Below the pieces are notes generated by a model. That model searched no databases, was not told the origin of the DNA, and was given only the letters and a program-made list of their open reading frames with translations. The translations under genes were made by a program, and so were the position numbers. Below, piece after piece: positions 34,573 to 42,995 of a stretch of DNA of 64,000 nucleotides (position 1 is the stretch's first letter; the number at the start of each line of letters is the position of its first letter). The stretch covers positions 620,001-684,000 of the forward strand of contig OZ242192.1 in assembly GCA_965205955.1 (NCBI GenBank), given 5' to 3'. The DNA is from G965202915 sp965205955. Lineage in GTDB: Bacteria > Pseudomonadota > Gammaproteobacteria > Eutrophobiales > Eutrophobiaceae.

Positions 34573-35223
34573 TTATTTAACAACCGTCAATCCCAGTGAT
34601 TCCCAGCTCTGTATTCCGCCCCGGTACCATTTTAATTTTTGTGGGGGATAGCCAAATCTCATCAGGGTCCTGATATTTGTGGGAGATTGTCCGCACCACA
34701 TGCCATTACAGAACAATACCAGTGTTTTCGCCTGGCTGAAATCCCAGAGTCCTTCGTAGTTCACAGCGCCAAATTGAGTTTCCATAATCTCGGCAATTGT
34801 AAACGGATCAGCGCCTGCGCCGGGCTTGAGTTGAGTCCATGGAATATTTACCGAACCGGGAATGGTGCCGTTGTCCAACCAGTCCGGCGTTCTGGAATCA
34901 ATGACTAATATGGAATCGTCCCCTTCAGACTTTCTTCTGAGATATTCAAGCATCTCGAGTTCAGCGATTGTTTCGACACCGGGCGCCAGTTTTGCGGGCT
35001 GAATACAAAATGGCGGACATTTTCTGGAGGTTCTTGCATAAAGAGGATTAATTGTATTATCGGGATCCTGGTTTCTCCTGATCGTTATTTTTCTGCCGTT
35101 ATGGAGAACCTCTACCTGCGTTATGGAAGCGCTGATGCCGATCTCATCACCGTACGCATTGATCCCCACAATGCATAGAGCGGTCAGTATGCCGGTATTG
35201 ATCATGGAAAATTTTCTTTTCAT
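34573..35223 (-). CDS. Exported rhodanese-like protein
   Basis: 216 residues from ATG 35223, chosen because it gives a signal peptide (MKRKFSMINTGILTALCIVG then INAYGDE); an upstream in-frame start at 35298 would add 25 residues that do not look like a leader and overlap priA. A cysteine motif SRKCPPFCIQPAKLAPG precedes a rhodanese fold with active-site loop LFCNGMWCGQSP. Probably periplasmic sulfur transfer; similar proteins are common in sulfur-oxidising proteobacteria (family knowledge). The partner is unknown. It lies 13 bp after the priA stop and may be co-transcribed. Confidence 0.82.
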   Translation of the reverse strand: MKRKFSMINTGILTALCIVGINAYGDEIGISASITQVEVLHNGRKITIRRNQDPDNTINPLYARTSRKCPPFCIQPAKLAPGVETIAELEMLEYLRRKSEGDDSILVIDSRTPDWLDNGTIPGSVNIPWTQLKPGAGADPFTIAEIMETQFGAVNYEGLWDFSQAKTLVLFCNGMWCGQSPTNIRTLMRFGYPPQKLKWYRGGIQSWESLGLTVVK

Positions 35224-35236
35224 AAATTTACTGCTG

Positions 35237-37450
35237 CTAAAGCATGTCTTGCGGATCGATATCGATAGACCAGCGAATTTTTTTTCCGAGTTTCGCATGA
35301 TCCAGATAGTCGATCCATGGGCTGATGGTCTGGTGCAATGTTTTTCTATTGCCGGACTGAATTAATAGCTGCATTCTGTACCGGCCCGAGCGCTTCTCAA
35401 TAGGCGCAACAACCGGGCCCAATACATCAATTTTATGCTTCTTCATCGAGATGAGTTTATCTTTAGCGTCAATAAGAAAATTATTTACCGGCGCTATCCG
35501 GTTGGCCTCTGCTCTTAGTAGTGCGTGATACGTAAATGGCGGTAGCAATGCCGCTTTTCTCTCGGTCAGTAATTTTTTCGAAAATTCCCGATACCCTGAA
35601 TTGATCAGAGTTTGTAAAAGATTATGGTCCGGATAATGAGTCTGAATCAAGACTTTGCCTCGTTTGCTTCCACGCCCGGCTCTTCCACTCACCTGAATGA
35701 GCAGCTGCGCAAGCCGCTCGCCGGCACGGTAGTCACTACCGAATAAACCGCGGTCCGCGTCTATAATACCCGTGAGAGTAATGTTTGGAAAATGATGTCC
35801 TTTTGCCAGCATCTGTGTGCCGATAATAATATCGGCTCTGCCTTTCTCGATTTCATTCAGTAACCGCTGCATGGCATTTTTCCGGCGAGTAGTATCCCGG
35901 TCAAAACGGACAATATTGGCGTTCGGAAAAAGGTTCAAAAGGGTTTCTTCAATTCTTTCCGTGCCATAGCCTATGCGGGATAGTGTATTTTTTCCGCATT
36001 GGCGGCATGTCAGGGGGGCATTTTTTTGCGATTCGCAATGATGGCAGATTAATAAATTTCTCGATTTGTGGTAGGTGTAGGGGTATTCACAGTGCGGACA
36101 AATCATTTTATCTCCGCATTCGTGACATAGTAAATGATCTGCATATCCCCGGCGATTCAGGAACAGCAAAACCTGATGTTTGTTTTTCAGTTCGCTTTGT
36201 ATGTGTGTGGCAAGTGTTTGTGAAACCGCACCGTGCATTTTAGTGCCGCGCAAGTCAACAATATTATAGGTGACCGGACTGGAATTACCGACGCGCGCAG
36301 GCAATATCAGAGAGTGAATTTTTTTTGATTCGACGTTTTGTAATGTTTCCATAGACGGGGTAGCGCTACCAAGAATGATTGGAACCTTGTCTCTTTTAGC
36401 GCGCACCAGGGCAATATCTCTGGCCGAATAGCGGAATGTGTCTTGCTGTTTGTAGGAAAGATCATGTTCTTCATCGACGATATAAAGACCGGGGTTTGCC
36501 AAAGGCGTCCACACTGCTGAGCGGGTGCCAAGAATAATAGATGCGCGTCCTTGTTTGGCGCTCATCCACCCATTATAGCGTTCCAATTGAGACAGCCCGG
36601 AGTGTTGCACCACTATTTCGGCGTCAAATCTCTCCTTAAAACGTGAAATAAGCTGAGGTGTCAGCCCGATTTCAGGAAGCAATACCAGCACCTGCAAATT
36701 TTTATTGAATCTGTCTTCAATGGCACGCAGATAAATTTCCGTTTTACCGCTTCCGGTCACGCCATCCAGTAAAATTGGGTTATAGCAATCAGATCTCTTC
36801 CGTATAGCCGCGATGGCGTGTTGCTGATCCCTGCTCAGGGTGATGTTGCTATCATGGACTTTGATTTGGTTTTTGAAAATTCTGTCCGTATTTTCGATCA
36901 ACCCTTTTTCAAACAGCCTGGAGACTGGCTGCCTGCAGGAGCCGAATTTTTCTGTGAGTAGTTTTTCGCTGACAGGATTTTTCTGCCCGCATATAAAAGC
37001 ATAAATCTGTTTTTGCCTGATTGCCCTTGTCGAAAGGGAGGCTGTATTACCGGTATTTTTTTTGGCCGCCGTCCAGTAATTGGTGACGGGCATTGTTGCC
37101 GGAAAACGATCTGTGCCCAGCTTTGCCGGCAGTGATTGAAATATAACCTCACCTATGGGATGGTGATAATACCGGCTGGCCCATATCAATAAATCCAGAT
37201 GTTTCCGGCTGATGACTGGTTCACCGTCTATGATGCGTATTACCCGTTTCAGTTTGCTCTTTTCAATATTTGTTTTATCGGAGCTTGATAAAACCAGGCC
37301 AACAGTCCGGGGTTTTTCCCCAAATGGCAATAACACACGGGTTCCGGGTTCGATCTGGTTTATCGAGGTATTATGCGGCGGCAAATAATCAAAATAACGG
37401 CGCAGTGGGGTCTTGATTGCGACATTGAGACAGCAGAAGTGCGAGGTCAT
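35237..37450 (-). CDS. priA: Primosomal helicase PriA
   Basis: 737-residue superfamily 2 helicase that restarts stalled forks. The N-terminal 3' DNA-binding domain is followed by Walker A LLDGVTGSGKTEIYLR, Walker B IVDEEHD, motif III GSATPSMETL, the paired zinc-binding cluster (CHECGDKMICPHC, CHHCES, CRQCGKN) and motif VI QVSGRAGRG. All key positions are present. Confidence 0.97.
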   Translation of the reverse strand: MTSHFCCLNVAIKTPLRRYFDYLPPHNTSINQIEPGTRVLLPFGEKPRTVGLVLSSSDKTNIEKSKLKRVIRIIDGEPVISRKHLDLLIWASRYYHHPIGEVIFQSLPAKLGTDRFPATMPVTNYWTAAKKNTGNTASLSTRAIRQKQIYAFICGQKNPVSEKLLTEKFGSCRQPVSRLFEKGLIENTDRIFKNQIKVHDSNITLSRDQQHAIAAIRKRSDCYNPILLDGVTGSGKTEIYLRAIEDRFNKNLQVLVLLPEIGLTPQLISRFKERFDAEIVVQHSGLSQLERYNGWMSAKQGRASIILGTRSAVWTPLANPGLYIVDEEHDLSYKQQDTFRYSARDIALVRAKRDKVPIILGSATPSMETLQNVESKKIHSLILPARVGNSSPVTYNIVDLRGTKMHGAVSQTLATHIQSELKNKHQVLLFLNRRGYADHLLCHECGDKMICPHCEYPYTYHKSRNLLICHHCESQKNAPLTCRQCGKNTLSRIGYGTERIEETLLNLFPNANIVRFDRDTTRRKNAMQRLLNEIEKGRADIIIGTQMLAKGHHFPNITLTGIIDADRGLFGSDYRAGERLAQLLIQVSGRAGRGSKRGKVLIQTHYPDHNLLQTLINSGYREFSKKLLTERKAALLPPFTYHALLRAEANRIAPVNNFLIDAKDKLISMKKHKIDVLGPVVAPIEKRSGRYRMQLLIQSGNRKTLHQTISPWIDYLDHAKLGKKIRWSIDIDPQDML

Positions 37451-37547
37451 TTATTTTAAGGAACCGATATTCCAACGAGGCACTCGGGTTTGTTCGCCGC
37501 GGGTTCCGGGATAGCGCATCCGCGTAAACATAGAGATAGACTGGTAG

Positions 37548-39983
37548 CTAGAATACTTGTTCTGGTATTTCTTTTAAAGAGTCGTCCGAATATATTTTTC
37601 GGCTATTATCATCCGCCTGTTTTGAGGGAGTATTTTCTACCCTGAAAATTTCAAGGATTGCAGCCGGATCAGATGCAGCCGTCCGCTGACCGCTCTGCGG
37701 GTCAATTTTTATATCTACCAATCCCTCGGGTCTGTACGCCGGGGATTCCGGCACGCCATCCAATACCGTCCCCATGTATTCTATCCACATGGGCAGTGCT
37801 GCGCTCGCCCCGGTTTCGCCGCTGCCCAGAGGTTTAAACTGATCGAAACCAACCCATACGACGGTGACAAGGTCGGAATTGAATCCGGCAAACCAGGCAT
37901 CATACTGGTTATTTGTTGTGCCCGTCTTTCCGGCCAGATCATTCCTATTCAACGACAGCGCTCTTCTTCCGGTGCCCCGCTTTATCACATCCTGCATCAT
38001 CGACCTCATAATGAAAATATTTCTTGGATCAACCACAATGGGAGCAATGGGGTTATCCGCCGCAATGGATTTCTCCTCCTCGGTAATTGTTTTTTCAAGG
38101 GCCGGCAGTTGATCGTTCTCTTCTTCTTCGGGCAATTGCTGCTTGCATTCCGCGCATGCAGTTTTAGGCGAGGATTGAAATAATTGCTCGCCTTCGTATG
38201 TGCTGATTGTGTCTATGAAATAGGGGTCAATTAAATGGCCGCCATTTGCAAATACACAGTATCCGCGATCCAGTTCCCAGGATGTGAGCTCGCCGCTTCC
38301 AAGAGCGAGTGACAAGTTCGCCGGCAATTTGGGGGCATCGAATCCAAAACGGGCGATGTGTTCGAGAGCGGTTGGGATCCCAATTTCGTTTAATAGTCTG
38401 ACTGAAACCAGATTGCGTGACTTCGTCAAGGCTTCGCGCAAGCGGGTCGGCCCATAGGTTTTCCTGCTATAATTTTGCGGTCTCCATTCCCTGCCTGAGC
38501 CGGCATCACTGAATACTACCGGCGCATCATTGATAATTGATGCTGAGGTTTTTCCTTCGTGCAGTGATGCGGAATAGATGAATGGCTTGAAGCTGGAACC
38601 GGGCTGGCGTTTCGCCTGGGTAACGCGGTTGAATTTGCTGTGCAAAAAATCGAACCCGCCCACCAAGGCCAATACAGCTCCGTTTTTCGGGTTTATGGAA
38701 ACAATACTGCCTTCCACAGCCGGTAGCTGCGACAGATGCCATTCTCCTTCTATTGATTCCCGTACCCGGGTAGCATCGCCAATCCGAAGAATTTCACCGG
38801 CAGTTTTGGGTATTGCTCCGCGCCGATTCTCATTGATGTAGGGCCTTGCCCATTTCAGACCGTCCCAATTAATTTCAACTGCGCCCAAACCTTTAATAAA
38901 GACCGATGCCGATTTTTCTCTTACTTCGATGACCAGTGCCGGAATTAAACCGCCCAACACCGGGAAGGCATTGAGAAGTTCGGAAAAATCAGCCTCCGTA
39001 TAGGTTCCAATATCAATATCGAAGTGTTGTTCGGCCCCTCTGTAGCCATGCCGCTGATCATATTCAATCAGCGCTTTTCGTAATGCGAAATTAGCGGCGA
39101 TTTGATTGCTGTCTACTATAGTAGTCTTTGCTATGAGGCCATCGGTATAAACATCTTCTCCAAAGCGCTTGAACAAATCCGCCCTCACCATTTCTGCTAC
39201 ATAGGAGGCTTCTATGTCCACCGATGGGGTATGCAAGGATGCCGTTATTGGTTGCTCCCTGGCTTCCTGGTACTCATTTTCATCAATGAAATTCTGTTCC
39301 CGCATTCTGCGCAATACATAATTTCTTCTATTCAGGGCTTTTTCTGCATTGGTAACGGGATTGGTTTTTGAGGGTGCCGCAGGCAATCCGGCGATCATGG
39401 CAAATTGTGCAAGCGTGAGTTTATCAACGGTAGTGCCGTAATACACGTGCGCCGCCGCTGAGATACCGTAGGATCGTTGACCGAAATAAATTTTATTCAG
39501 GTAGAGTTCGAGTATCTCTTCTTTGCTTAATTCGCGCTCAATTTTCAGCGCAAGAAAAACTTCATTCAGTTTGCGCGAATACTTTTTTTCTCTGGATAGA
39601 AAGAAATTTCGTGCGACCTGCATTGTAATGGTGCTTGCCCCCTGTTTTTTGGATCGGGTTTTGATAAGAGAGTACGTCGCTCTGATAATGGCTCGCCAAT
39701 CCACGCCCGGATGCGTATAAAAGCGGTCGTCTTCCGCCGCAATAAAGGCATTAATGAGCTGGTCCGGCACTTCATCGATATCTATAGGTGCACGGCGCTT
39801 CTCTCCAAACTCGGACAGTAATGCGCCTTGACTGCTATAGATGCGCAGCGGTACTTGCATCTTTACATCCTTAAGAGAAGCGATATCCGGCAGTCCGGGT
39901 AGCACATTCCAAGTAATTATTGCCAAAGAAATAATACCAAAAACAAAAATAATCAGAAGAAAATTGAATATAAAGCGCAGCAT
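37548..39983 (-). CDS. mrcA: Penicillin-binding protein 1A
   Basis: 811-residue bifunctional class A PBP for peptidoglycan synthesis. One N-terminal membrane anchor (about 3-25), a GT51 glycosyltransferase domain (FIAAEDDRFYTHPGVDW, GASTITMQVARNFFL, LELYLNKIYFGQ), an ODP/OB-like insert, and a transpeptidase domain with SSFKP (SxxK), SRN and KTGTTNN. Divergent from pilM, the classical ponA-pilM arrangement, with 190 bp of AT-rich DNA between. Confidence 0.96.
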   Translation of the reverse strand: MLRFIFNFLLIIFVFGIISLAIITWNVLPGLPDIASLKDVKMQVPLRIYSSQGALLSEFGEKRRAPIDIDEVPDQLINAFIAAEDDRFYTHPGVDWRAIIRATYSLIKTRSKKQGASTITMQVARNFFLSREKKYSRKLNEVFLALKIERELSKEEILELYLNKIYFGQRSYGISAAAHVYYGTTVDKLTLAQFAMIAGLPAAPSKTNPVTNAEKALNRRNYVLRRMREQNFIDENEYQEAREQPITASLHTPSVDIEASYVAEMVRADLFKRFGEDVYTDGLIAKTTIVDSNQIAANFALRKALIEYDQRHGYRGAEQHFDIDIGTYTEADFSELLNAFPVLGGLIPALVIEVREKSASVFIKGLGAVEINWDGLKWARPYINENRRGAIPKTAGEILRIGDATRVRESIEGEWHLSQLPAVEGSIVSINPKNGAVLALVGGFDFLHSKFNRVTQAKRQPGSSFKPFIYSASLHEGKTSASIINDAPVVFSDAGSGREWRPQNYSRKTYGPTRLREALTKSRNLVSVRLLNEIGIPTALEHIARFGFDAPKLPANLSLALGSGELTSWELDRGYCVFANGGHLIDPYFIDTISTYEGEQLFQSSPKTACAECKQQLPEEEENDQLPALEKTITEEEKSIAADNPIAPIVVDPRNIFIMRSMMQDVIKRGTGRRALSLNRNDLAGKTGTTNNQYDAWFAGFNSDLVTVVWVGFDQFKPLGSGETGASAALPMWIEYMGTVLDGVPESPAYRPEGLVDIKIDPQSGQRTAASDPAAILEIFRVENTPSKQADDNSRKIYSDDSLKEIPEQVF

Positions 39984-40173
39984 ATTGTGTTTATTTTATC
40001 AGATAACTCAATATATATTGTTTTTTATAGATAACTGTAAATTTTGAAAGATTTTTCGATAAAATAGCAAAAAGTATTTGTTTTTTGCTTTTTTGTGGAC
40101 TATAGTGCAAATTATTAGTTAATGTTATATTATATATATAAGGTATAAACTGTCATAGTTAAAAGGAAAAATT
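39984..40173. promoter_or_regulatory. AT-rich divergent promoter region between mrcA and pilM
   Basis: 190 bp of strongly AT-rich DNA separating two divergent starts. Several TATAAT-like stretches occur, notably TTATATTATATATA about 35 bp before pilM, and an AAAAGG ribosome site precedes the pilM GTG. I cannot assign a single -35/-10 pair with confidence. Confidence 0.45.
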
Positions 40174-41235
40174 GTGTTTTCATTTAAAAGAAAATCGAAA
40201 AAGGTTCTGGGCATTGATATCAGCGCAACTGCAATAAAATTGTTAGAGCTTGGGCGGAGCGGCAGCAAGCACCGAGTAGAAAGTTACGCAGTGGAGCCCT
40301 TGCGTACTAATTCCGTTTCCGAAAAGACTATAAACGATATTGAAGCCGTTGGCGATACGATCTTGCAGGCAGTGAAGAAATCCGGTTCAAAAACCAAGCA
40401 GGTTGCAGTTGCAGTTGCTGGTTCATCGGTGATCACAAAGATCATTACCATGCCGAATGGATTGTCCGATAGCGAGATGGAAAGCCAAATCCAGATAGAG
40501 GCCGATCAATATATTCCATTTCAATTGGATGAAGTGTCAATGGATTTCGAAATTATGGGGGAAGCAAAAGACAATCCCGATCAAGTTGACGTATTGTTGG
40601 CCGCCTCACGCTCTGAAAATGTCGATAACATTGTGGCCGCAATGGATGTTGCCGGCCTCACCGCCAGATTGGTGGATGTAGAGGCTTTTGCCATTGAAAA
40701 TACGGTTAACATGATGGTGTCAGATCAATACGGCTGGAGCGCTAATGAAATAATAGCGGTAGCGGATGTTGGTTCTGCAATTACTACATTCAGTGTGCTG
40801 GAAAATCTTAAAACAATTTATTCCCGTGAACAAACATTTGGCGGCACGCAGTTGACCGAGGACATTCAGCGCCGTTATGGCCTGTCTTATGAGGAGGCCG
40901 GTCTTGCCAAGAAACAAGGCGGATTGCCCGATAACTATGGCCCCGAGGTGCTTGATCCTTTCATGGAGTCAATGGCGCAGCAAATAGGCCGCGCCCAACA
41001 GTTTTTTCTTTCCTCCAGTTCCGTAGGCAATATAGACCATCTGATTCTGGCAGGGGGTTGCTCGTCTATTACTGGAATAGACCAGCTGATCGAGTCAAAA
41101 GTTGACATCCCAACGATAGTGGCTAATCCGTTTGCCAATATGTCTGTTGCTTCAAGGGTTCCCGCCGCCGCCTTGAGTAGGGATGCGCCGGCCATGATGA
41201 TTGCCTGCGGATTAGCCCTGAGGAGCTTTGATTAA
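40174..41235 (+). CDS. pilM: Type IV pilus inner-membrane assembly protein PilM
   Basis: 353-residue actin-like cytoplasmic ATPase of the type IV pilus alignment complex. GTG start preceded by AAAAGG. Phosphate-1 motif LGIDISATAIKLLEL, later VADVGSAITTFSVL and LAGGCSSITGI fit the FtsA/PilM fold. The N-terminal tail of PilN, visible in the next gene, docks in its groove. First of pilMNOPQ; stop overlaps the pilN start. Confidence 0.95.
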   Translation: MFSFKRKSKKVLGIDISATAIKLLELGRSGSKHRVESYAVEPLRTNSVSEKTINDIEAVGDTILQAVKKSGSKTKQVAVAVAGSSVITKIITMPNGLSDSEMESQIQIEADQYIPFQLDEVSMDFEIMGEAKDNPDQVDVLLAASRSENVDNIVAAMDVAGLTARLVDVEAFAIENTVNMMVSDQYGWSANEIIAVADVGSAITTFSVLENLKTIYSREQTFGGTQLTEDIQRRYGLSYEEAGLAKKQGGLPDNYGPEVLDPFMESMAQQIGRAQQFFLSSSSVGNIDHLILAGGCSSITGIDQLIESKVDIPTIVANPFANMSVASRVPAAALSRDAPAMMIACGLALRSFD

Positions 41236-41801
41236 TGCCTCATATTAATTTACTTCCCTGGCGAGAAGAGCGCCGCAAGGAACAGCAAGTCGAATTTATA
41301 ATCGCTCTCGCTGTCGTTGCGGTAGCGGGTGTCGTGATCTGGGGTATGGGGCATTTATACCATACTCAATTAATAAGTGTGCAGGATTCCAGGAATGTGT
41401 ACATAAAATCGCAGATCGACCAGCTTGATAAAAAGATTGAAGAGATAAAGAAACTTGAGGAAGAAAAAGAAAGGTTATTGGCGAGAATGCGTGCTATTGA
41501 ACAATTGCAGGGGAACAGACCGCTAATTGTGAGACTGTTCGATGAACTTGTAATGGCTATGCCGGAGGGCGTGAGTTTGAACAGCATAAAACAGAAAGGT
41601 GGCGAAATTGTGCTCACCGGGGCGGCACAATCAAATGCCCGGGTTTCTTCATTCATGCGGAATATTAAAAATTCCGAGTGGATACAAAATCCTAATTTAC
41701 AGATCATCCAGGCGGATGAGCCAGACAAGAATACCAGTGCCAGTGTTAGTGATTTCACACTCAGTTTCAGCCAGGTCCTTCCCAAGGAGGAGGAAGAATG
41801 A
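41235..41801 (+). CDS. pilN: Type IV pilus assembly protein PilN
   Basis: 188-residue bitopic protein. The N-terminal INLLPWREERRKEQQ motif that binds PilM is intact, followed by one membrane segment (about 22-42) and a periplasmic ferredoxin-like domain with a coiled-coil lead (QIDQLDKKIEEIKKLEEEKE). Overlaps pilM by one base and pilO by four. Confidence 0.95.
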   Translation: MPHINLLPWREERRKEQQVEFIIALAVVAVAGVVIWGMGHLYHTQLISVQDSRNVYIKSQIDQLDKKIEEIKKLEEEKERLLARMRAIEQLQGNRPLIVRLFDELVMAMPEGVSLNSIKQKGGEIVLTGAAQSNARVSSFMRNIKNSEWIQNPNLQIIQADEPDKNTSASVSDFTLSFSQVLPKEEEE

Positions 41802-42406
41802 ACATTATCGAAGAAATTAAAAATCTGGACCCGAACAATCCGGGAACCTGGCCGTTGCCTGTAAAGATAGTGGTTTTTGTTATTGTATTTATCGGGATTT
41901 TAATTGTTGGTTGGAATGTGGATATTATCAAGCAGCGTGAACAGCTTGCGACGATGCAACAGGAAGAACTGGATCAGATTGCATCGTTGGAGCAGAAGCA
42001 AAAAAAAGCAGCCAACCTGAAAGCATTGCAGGAACAGATGAAAGAAGTGGAACAATCTTTTGGCGATATGTTGAGACAGTTGCCGGACAAAACCGAAGTT
42101 GCCGGGTTGCTCATTGATATATCTCAGACCGGGCTGGCGGCCGGATTGGAATTTAATCTCTTCAAGCCCCAAAAAGAAGTCCCGGTAGAATTTTATGCCG
42201 AACTTCCGATTGAGATAGCAGTGAAGGGGAAATATCATGAGTTTGGAGAATTTGTGAGCGGTTTAGCGACGTTACCTCGTATCGTTACCACACATAACAT
42301 AGATATAAGCAAAGGCACAGATGATAGCTTAATCATGAGGGCAATTACTAAAACGTACCGTGCATCGGAATCAGAAAGCGAACAAGAATCAGAAAGCGAA
42401 CCATAA
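41798..42406 (+). CDS. pilO: Type IV pilus assembly protein PilO
   Basis: 202 residues. A short cytoplasmic start, membrane segment (about 24-43, IVVFVIVFIGILIVGWNV), coiled coil (about 50-95) and periplasmic ferredoxin-like domain (TEVAGLLIDISQTGLAAGL). Pairs with PilN. The C-terminus is acidic and repetitive (SESEQESESEP). Confidence 0.95.
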   Translation: MNIIEEIKNLDPNNPGTWPLPVKIVVFVIVFIGILIVGWNVDIIKQREQLATMQQEELDQIASLEQKQKKAANLKALQEQMKEVEQSFGDMLRQLPDKTEVAGLLIDISQTGLAAGLEFNLFKPQKEVPVEFYAELPIEIAVKGKYHEFGEFVSGLATLPRIVTTHNIDISKGTDDSLIMRAITKTYRASESESEQESESEP

Positions 42407-42409
42407 ATT

Positions 42410-42970
42410 ATGAATGCGCCGAATCAAAAAAAGTTCTTCAAAATAATTTTATCGGGAGTTTGCAGCCTGGTTTTGCAGGCCTGTATTTCTTACGATATCG
42501 GCGATCTGGAACAACAAGTATCCGAGGTTTTGCAAAGACCTGGCGGACGCATTGAACCCTTGCCGGAAATCAAGCCCTACGAGTCCTATGCCTATGAATC
42601 CGGGCAGGAAAATGCAAAAGATCCTTTCCTCTCTCTCTTTGCAAAGCCGCAGGATGAGGCGGCCGTGGGATCCGGCCTGACTGCTGAAATGGAAAGAGAA
42701 ATAAAGGACCGTAATCGTGAGGAGCTTGAACAGTTTGAACTCGATAGTTTAAAGATGGTTGGTACCCTGGAGGATTCTGAAGATTATTGGGGAATAATAT
42801 TGGACCCGGACAAGGTTATTCACAGAATCAAGGTGGGGAACTACATAGGTCTCAATGTCGGCAAAGTCACCAATATTTTCGAAAACCGGATCGAACTAAG
42901 AGAGATTGTTCAAAATAGTCAAGGCAGATGGGAAGAGCGGGAAGCAGCTTTGGCTCTGGATGAATTGTGA
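42410..42970 (+). CDS. pilP: Type IV pilus lipoprotein PilP
   Basis: 186-residue lipoprotein; the lipobox is SLVLQAC, placing the acylated cysteine near residue 25. A disordered linker precedes the C-terminal beta domain that contacts PilQ (MVGTLEDSEDYWGIILDPDK, VGNYIGLNVGKV). Begins 3 bp after pilO. Confidence 0.94.
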   Translation: MNAPNQKKFFKIILSGVCSLVLQACISYDIGDLEQQVSEVLQRPGGRIEPLPEIKPYESYAYESGQENAKDPFLSLFAKPQDEAAVGSGLTAEMEREIKDRNREELEQFELDSLKMVGTLEDSEDYWGIILDPDKVIHRIKVGNYIGLNVGKVTNIFENRIELREIVQNSQGRWEEREAALALDEL

Positions 42971-42995
42971 TAAAATTTTTTGCGAGGTACATCTT

